DNA of 13,441 nt from JBHJOF01 sp050330055 (lineage in GTDB: Bacteria > Pseudomonadota > Alphaproteobacteria > Kiloniellales > JAKSDN01), in NCBI GenBank assembly GCA_050330055.1, contig JBHJOF010000375.1:1-13441 (forward strand). The letters are read 5' to 3'. Under the pieces are notes generated by a model. That model was not told where the DNA came from. It saw only the letters and a list, made by a program, of their open reading frames with translations, and did no database searches. The first letter of the stretch is position 1. Every line of letters begins with the position of its first letter. Position numbers and translations under genes: made by a program. Positions 7,351 through 13,441 of this stretch are shown piece by piece.

Positions 7351-7407
7351 GCTTCGCTCTAACGGCCTCCGCGTGGCTGCGCCACGCGTAGCCCGTAAGG
7401 GCGAAGC
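7351..7407. repeat. 57-bp imperfect palindrome abutting the tRNA-Ala 3' end
   Basis: A 27-base left arm (7351-7377, starting GCTTCGCTCTAACGG) and right arm (7381-7407, ending GTAAGGGCGAAGC) are inverted copies with 23 of 27 positions complementary. They are separated by only TGC. The centre CGCGTGGC-TGC-GCCACGCG is perfect, and the right arm contains a further GCCC-GTAA-GGGC stem. One base separates it from the tRNA CCA end. A weaker inverted pair (about 7308-7346, GTCCG.C to CCGGAC) lies between it and the GIY-YIG start. It may be a repeated palindromic element or a tRNA processing/termination stem; there is no T-run on either side. Confidence 0.8.
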
Positions 7408-7408
7408 G

Positions 7409-7484
<76 letters not shown>

Positions 7485-7562
7485 ACAAGCGCGACGGCGC
7501 GCCCGACCGTTGGGCCGGCCGGCGCTTCTGGCAAGGGACGCCGTCCGGATTCGGGCGCGCGG

Positions 7563-7591
7563 ATAATGGGGAGAAGGCCTTCTGCTGTCAA
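7563..7591 (-). promoter_or_regulatory. Sigma-70 type promoter for tRNA-Ala
   Basis: On the minus strand a perfect -35 box TTGACA (7591-7586) is separated by 17 bases from CATTAT (7568-7563), which matches four of six -10 consensus positions. It is followed by a GC-rich discriminator (CCGCGCGCCC), as at stable-RNA promoters under stringent control. Transcription would begin about 70 bases before the mature tRNA. The spacer contains the perfect 12-bp palindrome AGAAGGCCTTCT (7572-7583). Confidence 0.72.
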
Positions 7592-7728
7592 GCGACCCGG
7601 CCGGTCCGGGAAGGGCCGCTGGGCCGGTTCGCAAGTCCGCTCCGGCGGGTGCCGCGCGGCCCGGTGGCCTCCCTCGTCCAGATCCCGTCCGCGAGCCGCA
7701 GGGCACGGAGTCGCGGCCGTCCCGCGCC

Positions 7729-7757
7729 TTGTCTAGCCTTGGTGCCGCCACTATGGT
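7729..7757 (+). promoter_or_regulatory. Probable promoter of the yggT - DUF167 - folD run
   Basis: TTGTCT (7729-7734) and TATGGT (7752-7757) are 17 bases apart, each matching the consensus at four of six positions. The pair ends about 47 bases before the yggT start codon. Moderate match only. Confidence 0.45.
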
Positions 7758-7804
7758 AGCGGCGGGTTGCGCGGCGCCCGGAAGGTCGCGAGAGGAGAGT
7801 TGCG

Positions 7805-8107
7805 TTGATCATTCTACAGCCCCTGATCCAGATCACCATGATCGCCATCGATCTCTATATCTGGGTCGTGATCATCTCGGCGATCCTGAGCTGGCTGGTC
7901 GCCTTCAACGTGGTCAATACCTCGAACCGCTTCGTCTACGTCGTGGGCGACGCGCTGTGGCGCCTGACCGATCCGGCGCTGCGGCCGATCCGGCGCTTCC
8001 TGCCGAACCTGGGCGGCATCGACGTATCCCCCGTGGTCCTGATTCTGATCCTGATCTTCGCCAAGATGGTGCTGGGCAACATCCTGGCTGCGCTGGTCTA
8101 TGGCTAG
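7805..8107 (+). CDS. YggT-family integral membrane protein
   Basis: This 100-residue inner-membrane protein has two hydrophobic segments (about 5-35 and 75-98) joined by the conserved linker LTDPALRPIRRFLPNLGGID (54-73). The DP.LRPIR..LP pattern defines the YggT family, linked in other bacteria to membrane remodelling or osmotic response without a settled biochemical role. The TTG start at 7805 is unusual but has a good AGAGGAGAG site (7790-7798) six bases upstream, and no alternative start keeps the first helix whole. The next gene starts 8 bases before its stop. YggT next to a DUF167 protein is a widely conserved pairing. Confidence 0.9.
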   Translation: MIILQPLIQITMIAIDLYIWVVIISAILSWLVAFNVVNTSNRFVYVVGDALWRLTDPALRPIRRFLPNLGGIDVSPVVLILILIFAKMVLGNILAALVYG

Positions 8108-8480
8108 GGCGGGGGCTAGGGCGGGAGCCGGCGCGGGGAGTGAGCAAGAGGGCAGCCCCTTCAGCGTCACGGCGGCGGGGGTGCGCGTCGCGCTGCGCTT
8201 GCAGCCCGGCGCCAGCCGCGCCGGGATCGACGGCCTAGCCCGGCTGGCGGACGGGCGCGTGGTGCTGAAGGCGCGGGTCGGGGAGCCGCCGGAAGACGGC
8301 AAGGCGAACGCCGCCCTGATCAAGCTGTTGGCCAAGGTCTGGCGGCTGCCCAAGGGCGCGATCTCGATCGTGGCCGGCCGCAGCGACCGGGTGAAGACCC
8401 TGGAGGTGGCCGGTGACCCGGGCGAGCTGAGGGCGCGCCTGGGGTCCTGGCTGGCGGCGCTGCCGCGCGCCGGGCGCTGA
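8100..8480 (+). CDS. DUF167 protein (YggU-like)
   Basis: This is a 126-residue small soluble protein of a conserved family whose function is unsettled. The family core is clear: VTAAGVRVALRLQPGASR (23-40), then ARVGEPPEDGKANAALIKLLAK (58-79) and GRSDRVKTLEV (93-103). It is somewhat longer than the usual 95-100 residues because of an Ala/Arg/Gly-rich N-terminus made by a 12-base tandem duplication (8102-8125). ATG 8100 overlaps the yggT stop by eight bases, suggesting coupled translation; there is no separate strong ribosome site. An alternative later start at GTG 8181 would cut into the core fold. Confidence 0.9.
   Translation: MARAGARAGAGAGSEQEGSPFSVTAAGVRVALRLQPGASRAGIDGLARLADGRVVLKARVGEPPEDGKANAALIKLLAKVWRLPKGAISIVAGRSDRVKTLEVAGDPGELRARLGSWLAALPRAGR
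8102..8125 (+). repeat. 12-bp tandem duplication at the yggT/DUF167 overlap
   Basis: GGCTAGGGCGGG occurs twice in direct succession (8102-8113 and 8114-8125). The first copy carries the yggT stop codon TAG; both copies are in frame in the DUF167 gene and encode the repeated ARAG of its N-terminus. Confidence 0.9.
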
Positions 8481-8568
8481 GCCGGCAAGGCCAACGGGCA
8501 AGTTACACAAGCGAGGAAATGGGAGAGGGCGGATGCCAGAATCGGGAGGGCCAAGATCGGGAGGCGTC

Positions 8569-9459
8569 ATGACCGATCCCAAGATCATCGACGGCAAGGC
8601 TTTTGCCGCCGGCCTGCGCGGCCGGGTCGGCGAGGCGGTGGCGAAGCTCAAGGCCGGTCACGGCCTGACGCCGGGACTGGCGGTGGTGCTGGTCGGCGAG
8701 AACGCGGCCAGCAAGGTCTACGTCAAGAACAAGGCGCTGCAGACCGCCGAGGCCGGCATGAACTCCTTCAAGCACGACCTGCCGGCGGAGACCGGCCAGG
8801 CCGAGCTGCTGGCCTTGGTCGACAAGCTGAACAGGGACCCGGCGGTCCACGGCATCCTGGTGCAGCTGCCGCTGCCGAAGCAGATCGACAGCGACGCAGT
8901 GCTGGCGGCGATCAATCCGGAGAAGGACGTCGACGGCTTCCACGTGGTCAACGCCGGGCGGCTGGCCACCGGCGTCGGCACGCCGCTGGTGCCCTGCACG
9001 CCGCTCGGCTGCCTGATGCTGCTGCAGGACCGGCTGGGTGACCTGAGCGGCGCCAGCGCCGTCATCGTCGGCCGCTCGAACATCGTCGGCAAGCCGATGG
9101 CGCAGCTCCTGCTGGGCCAGAACTGCACGGTCACCATCGCCCACTCGCGGACCCGCGACCTGCCGGGTGAATGCCGCCGCGCCGACATCCTGGTGGCCGC
9201 GGTCGGCCGGCCGCAGATGGTCAAGGGCGACTGGGTCAAGCCTGGCGCCACGGTGATCGACGTCGGCATCAACCGGATCGACGCCGAAGGCGGCAAGACC
9301 AGGCTGGTGGGCGATGTCGATTTCGACCAGGCGGTCGAGGTGGCGGGCGCCATCACGCCGGTGCCCGGCGGCGTCGGCCCCATGACCATCGCCTGTCTAT
9401 TGGCCAACACGGTGACCGCCGCCTGCCGCCAGGCCGGCATCGCCGAGCCGAAGCTCTAG
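8569..9459 (+). CDS. folD: FolD: methylenetetrahydrofolate dehydrogenase / cyclohydrolase
   Basis: This cytoplasmic bifunctional enzyme oxidises 5,10-methylene-THF with NADP+ and hydrolyses the resulting methenyl-THF to 10-formyl-THF for purine and initiator formyl-Met synthesis. The 296 residues carry the catalytic Y51-VKN-K55 (YxxxK), GILVQLPLPKQID (95-107), DVDGFHVVNAGRL (120-132), PCTPLG (142-147), the nucleotide loop GRSNIVGKPMAQLLL (168-182), DVGINRI (231-237) and PVPGGVGPMTIACLLANT (264-281). ATG 8569 is favoured because CGGGAGG (8558-8564) sits just before it and MTDPKIIDGKAFA is the typical family start. ATG 8533, with its own GGGAGAGGG site, would add 12 residues and cannot be excluded. 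Confidence 0.96.
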   Translation: MTDPKIIDGKAFAAGLRGRVGEAVAKLKAGHGLTPGLAVVLVGENAASKVYVKNKALQTAEAGMNSFKHDLPAETGQAELLALVDKLNRDPAVHGILVQLPLPKQIDSDAVLAAINPEKDVDGFHVVNAGRLATGVGTPLVPCTPLGCLMLLQDRLGDLSGASAVIVGRSNIVGKPMAQLLLGQNCTVTIAHSRTRDLPGECRRADILVAAVGRPQMVKGDWVKPGATVIDVGINRIDAEGGKTRLVGDVDFDQAVEVAGAITPVPGGVGPMTIACLLANTVTAACRQAGIAEPKL

Positions 9460-9499
9460 GCGCAGCTTGCTTGGCGGGAAACTCCCTTTCCCGCTGTGC
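9460..9499 (+). terminator. Hairpin immediately after folD
   Basis: GCGGGAAA (9474-9481) and TTTCCCGC (9487-9494) form a perfect 8-bp stem with loop CTCCC. An outer arm pairs GCGCAGC (9460-9466) with GCTGTGC (9493-9499) including one G-U, so the two stems compete at their edge. It starts at the folD stop codon. No T-run follows, so it may stabilise or end the mRNA by a Rho-aided route. Confidence 0.45.
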
Positions 9500-9502
9500 A
9501 AT

Positions 9503-9539
9503 CAGATAGATCCCTGACAGATTGTGCAGATAGATCCCT
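9503..9539 (+). repeat. Two copies of a 13-bp direct repeat
   Basis: CAGATAGATCCCT occurs at 9503-9515 and 9527-9539, 24 bases apart, each with a nearby upstream TGTGCA (9495 and 9523). Only two copies exist, so this is not a CRISPR array. Confidence 0.85.
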
Positions 9540-9665
9540 CCCCGAGGGGACTGGACCCGAAGGGGACTGTCCCCGGTAAGTCGCACCGGCCCGGGGACAG
9601 CCCCCTCCGCTTCGCTGCGGGGACAGTCCCCTTGCGAACCGGGTGAGGGGACCACGTTTGTGGTC
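9539..9665. repeat. Cluster of GGGGACAGTCCCC-type palindromes (REP-like)
   Basis: This non-coding block contains GGGGACTGTCCCC (9562-9574), GGGGACAGCCCCC (9593-9605) and GGGGACAGTCCCC (9619-9631), plus TCCCC-GA-GGGGA (9539-9550) and GACCAC-GTTT-GTGGTC (9650-9665). The first and third units extend to exact 15-base inverted copies (9560-9574 and 9619-9633) flanking the middle one, so the whole can fold as a large cruciform. Similar GGGGAC/GTCCCC palindromes are known as dispersed repetitive extragenic elements in proteobacteria, some associated with REP-associated transposases. No transposase is present here, so the mobile origin is inferred. Confidence 0.75.
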
Positions 9666-9679
9666 AGCTCGAATGCACT

Positions 9680-10012
9680 CTATCCATCGCTTTTTTGCGG
9701 CAGGGCGAGGCGGATCACGCCCTTGATCGGGGCGTTGGGATCGGCCGGCTTGCCCTTGCGCAGGATGACCAGGCGGCCCTGGCGCGCCAGGTGCAGCGCC
9801 TGCTGCTTGACCGCGTTCAGATGGCGGCGCCAGAGGTCGGGCGGATCGCCGGGTTTGGCGCGCGGTACGGCGAAGGCCTGCGCCGCCTCGCTCGGGCCGA
9901 TCGACTTGCCCGGCCCGCGTTCGGCCAGGAGCGCCAGGATCGCCTGCGCGACGGGATCATCGCGCTCGCTGCCGTCCATCGTCTCGCCGCGATCAGGCTG
10001 TCGTTTCGTCAT
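9680..10012 (-). CDS. DUF3253-domain protein
   Basis: This is a 110-residue soluble protein of a small family of unknown function. Recognisable parts are DPVAQAILALLAERGPGKSIGPSEAAQA (19-46, a helix followed by the conserved PSEAA turn) and WRRHLNAVKQQALHLARQGRLVILRKGKP (61-89, a winged-helix-like helix and hairpin). It closes with IKGVIRLAL (96-104). This layout suggests a winged-helix fold, possibly nucleic-acid binding, but no activity is established. ATG 10012 is supported by a strong AAAGGAG just upstream on the minus strand. It diverges from the NnrU-family gene with 89 bases between, and its 3' end meets the palindrome cluster after folD. Confidence 0.82.
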   Translation of the reverse strand: MTKRQPDRGETMDGSERDDPVAQAILALLAERGPGKSIGPSEAAQAFAVPRAKPGDPPDLWRRHLNAVKQQALHLARQGRLVILRKGKPADPNAPIKGVIRLALPQKSDG

Positions 10013-10101
10013 TCCGCTCCTTTCCTACCACGGCCTTGTCACCGGCGCACAGCGCGCGAGAAGCCTGGACGCGCCGCCGAACCGCTGCGATCATCGCCGC
10101 C

Positions 10102-10803
10102 ATGACCGGCACCCTCAACGCGCTCCTGGTCGCCGTCGTGGTCTTCGTCGGCGGCCATTTCCTGCTGTCCGGGGCGCCGCTGCGCCAGGCCCTCATCCGC
10201 CGCCTGGGCGAGCAGGGCTTCCGCGGCTTCTATTCGCTGGTCGCGGGCGGCGCCCTGGTGTGGATGCTATTGGCCTATCGTGACGCGCCCTATCTGGAGC
10301 TCTGGCCGGCCAGCCCGGCGCTCGCCTGGATTCCGGTGCTGGTCATGCCGATCTCGCTGTTCCTGATCGTCGCCGGCGTCACCACGCGGAGCCCCATGGC
10401 GGTCGGCGGCGAGGCGCTGGCCACGACCGGCAGCGGCGACCTCTCGCCCGGCATCCTGCGCATCACGCGCCATCCCTTCCTCTGGGGCACGGCACTCTGG
10501 GCGCTGTCGCACATGGTGGTGAACGGCGACGCGGCGAGCCTGGTGCTGATGGGCGGCATCCTCGTGCTGTCGCTGGGCGGCATGCACCACATCGACCAGC
10601 GGCGCGAAGCCAGTCTCGGCAGCGCCTGGGGTCCGATCGTGCTGACCACCAGCCTGCTCCCCTTCGTCGCCCTCGCCCAGCATCGCACGACCATGGACTG
10701 GAAGGGAATCGGCTGGTGGCGCCCGGCCGTGGCGCTGGCGCTCTATGCCGCCATCCTGCAGCTGCACGAGCTGGTTTTCGGGGTGAGTGCCCTGCCGGCT
10801 TAA
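10102..10803 (+). CDS. NnrU-family membrane protein
   Basis: This 233-residue inner-membrane protein has about six hydrophobic helices. Family landmarks are VGGHFLLSGAPLRQALIRRLGEQGFRGFYSL (17-46), ITRHPFLWGTALWALSHMVVNGD (121-143) and GGMHHIDQRR (159-168). His19, His124 and His137 are placed as in the NnrU/Z-ISO family, where histidines hold heme in the plant zeta-carotene isomerase. Bacterial NnrU was named from denitrification clusters, but no nitrogen-oxide genes are nearby here, so its role is open. I prefer ATG 10102 because it starts just before the first helix; a TTG at 10036 would add 22 basic residues. It converges on argG. Confidence 0.88.
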   Translation: MTGTLNALLVAVVVFVGGHFLLSGAPLRQALIRRLGEQGFRGFYSLVAGGALVWMLLAYRDAPYLELWPASPALAWIPVLVMPISLFLIVAGVTTRSPMAVGGEALATTGSGDLSPGILRITRHPFLWGTALWALSHMVVNGDAASLVLMGGILVLSLGGMHHIDQRREASLGSAWGPIVLTTSLLPFVALAQHRTTMDWKGIGWWRPAVALALYAAILQLHELVFGVSALPA

Positions 10804-10853
10804 ACCGCGACGAATTGTTCACCAGTTTTAATGAGTTGAGAGTAGGGAGCCAG

Positions 10854-10880
10854 CTAAGATCAAGGCCTTGACCTTAGTTT
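10854..10880. terminator. Palindromic, probably bidirectional terminator between nnrU-like gene and argG
   Basis: CTAAGATCAAGG (10854-10865) and CCTTGACCTTAG (10866-10877) are inverted with 11 of 12 positions complementary. TTT follows on the plus strand, and only weak A/T flanks are seen on the other side. It lies between two converging genes, where it would serve both. The T-tract is short. Confidence 0.5.
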
Positions 10881-10892
10881 CCGGGGGCCGTC

Positions 10893-12098
<1,206 letters not shown>

Positions 12099-12134
12099 GC
12101 GCCGTCTTGGTCCGCCCTGGAGTGAGACCGCGGG

Positions 12135-12162
12135 AGTATAGGGAAAAGCCCCTACGCCACAA
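12135..12162 (-). promoter_or_regulatory. Probable argG promoter
   Basis: On the minus strand TTGTGG (12162-12157) lies 16 bases from TATACT (12140-12135), a five-of-six match to the -10 consensus. It would start transcription about 30 bases before the argG ATG. The -35 match is partial. Confidence 0.5.
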
Positions 12163-12251
12163 GGCGCTTGCGGGGCGCCGGCAGGCCTGCGCAGCTCGCG
12201 CGAAAGCTGCTAGTCTGGATGCCGGGAGGGCGCGAGCAAGGGGAGGCTCTC

Positions 12252-13256
12252 ATGGCCGACTGGAACCTGGAGCACATCAACCAGCCGCTGGCGCTGCGGC
12301 AGCTGCCGAAGAAGAGCAACGGCAAGATCGACTGGGGTCCGGTGCGCGTGGCGCATTTCGACACCGGTTATACCGAGCATCCGGCCTTCGCCTTCGACGG
12401 CAACGGCAAGAGTCCGATCGTGCTGGCCGACCTGGGTCGCGACTTTCTCAACCCGAAACGGCGCAGCGCCCGCGACCCTTTGACCGGGCCGGGCTTCATG
12501 CCGCCCGGCCACGGCACGCGATCGGGCAGCGCCCTCTGCGCTGACGGCGCCGGCTTCACCGGTGTCGGCCCCGGCCTGCCGCTGATCCCCTGCCGAGTCA
12601 CCGAGTCGAGCCTGATCACCGGCGACGTGGCCCGCGCCATCGGCCGGGCGCTCGACTATGTGACCGAGAACAACCTGGCGCCGGTGGTCAACATCAGCCT
12701 CGGCACGCCCGTCGTGCGCGACAAGGCCTTGGGCGAGGCGCTCGATCGCGCCTACGAGAAGGGCGTCATCGTGGTCTGCGCCGCCGGCCAGCTGATCGAC
12801 CAGGTGACCTATCCGGCCAAGCACCGCCGCGCCATCGGCGTCGCCGGCATCCAGCGCCGCGGCAAGAGGCACTTCATCTATTACAAGTACGCGCGCTATG
12901 GCCGCGTCGACGTCTGGGCGCCGGCCGACCCGATCCGCCGCGCCAACGTCATGGCCGAGGAGCCGGACCAGCAGTTCGGCGACGGCACCACCTATGCCGC
13001 CGTGCACGTCTCGGCCGCCGCCTGCATGTGGCTGCGCAAGCACGGCGCACAGATTACCCAGCGCTACGGCAAGACCTGGAAGCGGGTCGAGGCCTTCCGC
13101 ATCGCGCTCGCCAAGGGCGGCCGGCCGCTGCCCTTCAAGAGCCCGCCCACCAACCGCGGCCTCGGCCTCGACTGCAACAAGCTGCTGCGCACGGCGCTGC
13201 CCGATCCCGCGATCCTGATCGAGGAGATGGACCTGGCGGGGGATGACTTGGCTTAG
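12252..13256 (+). CDS. Subtilisin-fold (S8) protein with atypical active site
   Basis: This 334-residue protein has no signal peptide and is presumably cytoplasmic. The S8 framework is clear: the Asp motif VRVAHFDTGYTEHP (Asp37), the His motif PPGHGTRSGSAL (His87), VVNISLG (145-151), the VIVVCAAGQ strand (172-180), YPAKHRRAIGVAG (188-199), and GDGTTYAAVHVSAAACMWL (243-261). In typical subtilases the last block reads GTSMAxPHVAG and the strand ends AAGN. Here the nucleophile Ser is Thr247, and the oxyanion Asn is Gln180; the Pro two residues on is also changed. It may be inactive or use Thr. ATG 12252 follows AGGGGAGG (12239-12246). It diverges from argG; no partner gene is visible, and its role is unknown. 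Confidence 0.85.
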   Translation: MADWNLEHINQPLALRQLPKKSNGKIDWGPVRVAHFDTGYTEHPAFAFDGNGKSPIVLADLGRDFLNPKRRSARDPLTGPGFMPPGHGTRSGSALCADGAGFTGVGPGLPLIPCRVTESSLITGDVARAIGRALDYVTENNLAPVVNISLGTPVVRDKALGEALDRAYEKGVIVVCAAGQLIDQVTYPAKHRRAIGVAGIQRRGKRHFIYYKYARYGRVDVWAPADPIRRANVMAEEPDQQFGDGTTYAAVHVSAAACMWLRKHGAQITQRYGKTWKRVEAFRIALAKGGRPLPFKSPPTNRGLGLDCNKLLRTALPDPAILIEEMDLAGDDLA

Positions 13257-13441
13257 GTTTCTGCCTGTTGCGCGTGTTCGAGGAGTCTTGGACGGCAAAT
13301 CGCCCCCCCCTATCTCCCTGGGCCGTCATGGTCGGCGAAGGCCACTGCTGTCCGGTTTAATCACTGGCGATCTGCTATAGGGCCTTGTTGCAGTGGGCAA
13401 AGCAGTGGTTACGGAGTGGCGGAGACTTGCTTTTCCATTCT
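13257..13441. other. Distal 185 bases with no recognised feature
   Basis: No protein-like frame, tRNA or terminator is apparent. There is a run of eight C's near 13302-13310, and the GC content falls towards the window end. It may be the upstream region of a gene beyond the window. Confidence 0.4.

Larger units (their letters stand above)
7485..7804. other. 320-bp divergent intergenic region between tRNA-Ala and yggT
   Basis: I see no convincing gene here. It holds the minus-strand tRNA promoter (7563-7591) and a likely plus-strand promoter for yggT (7729-7757). The middle (about 7595-7725) is very GC-rich without recognisable motifs, and the open frames crossing it have arginine/proline-rich, non-protein-like translations. 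Confidence 0.6.

Noticed and set aside
9495..9665. Possible CRISPR array after folD
   Set aside because: Repeats are palindromic units of 13 bases at irregular spacing and a direct repeat with only two copies; no regular spacers and no cas genes.
10102..10803. Denitrification role for the NnrU-family gene
   Set aside because: No nitrite, nitric oxide or nitrous oxide reductase or regulator is in the window; the family name alone is not evidence.
12099..13256. argG and the subtilase gene as one functional system
   Set aside because: They diverge, with 153 bases between them and separate-looking signals; nothing in the sequences links their functions.
12210..13298. 362-codon minus-strand frame opposite the subtilase gene
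   Set aside because: The plus-strand frame has ordered S8 motifs and a strong ribosome site; the antisense frame has neither.

Overview
The window is high-GC chromosomal DNA with dense, codon-biased reading frames. It looks like an alphaproteobacterium, probably of the Rhodospirillales type. Three things point there: a system I cytochrome c maturation cluster, a YggT - DUF167 - FolD run, and PilZ and receiver-like regulators. I infer the placement from gene content and style only; there is no rRNA or marker-gene comparison behind it.

Layout. (1) 1-1244: the end of a cytochrome c maturation operon, with the CcmF tail, CcmG (thioredoxin-like) and CcmH (CXXC), closed by a GC-rich terminator. 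(2) 1392-4615: a complete polar amino acid ABC importer in the order ATPase, periplasmic binding protein, permease, permease. It resembles the histidine / lysine-arginine-ornithine family. A perfect 11-bp hairpin separates the binding-protein gene from the permeases. (3) 4650-6007: a PilZ (c-di-GMP binding) protein diverging from an unusual two-part signalling protein. That protein has an Hpt-like helical half and a receiver-like half, and both seem to lack their phosphorylatable residue. (4) 6027-7484, minus strand: an EamA-type exporter, a small lower-GC GIY-YIG nuclease-domain gene, a 57-bp palindrome and tRNA-Ala(CGC). A clear TTGACA-N17-CATTAT promoter lies upstream of the tRNA. (5) 7805-9459: YggT, DUF167 (YggU-like) and FolD. 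(6) 9460-9679: a non-coding block with a hairpin, a short direct repeat and several GGGGACAGTCCCC-type palindromes. (7) 9680-10803: a DUF3253 protein diverging from an NnrU-family membrane protein. (8) 10893-12098: argininosuccinate synthase (ArgG) on the minus strand, with a shared palindromic terminator. (9) 12252-13256: a subtilisin-fold protein without a signal peptide. Its catalytic Ser is replaced by Thr and its oxyanion-hole Asn by Gln. The last 185 bases show nothing recognisable.

Most of the window is ordinary core metabolism and transport. The parts that deserve a second look are the atypical subtilase, the phosphosite-less Hpt/receiver protein beside PilZ, the GIY-YIG gene plus palindrome lodged against a tRNA 3' end, and the palindrome cluster after folD. 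I did not find a clear multi-gene novel defence or mobile system.
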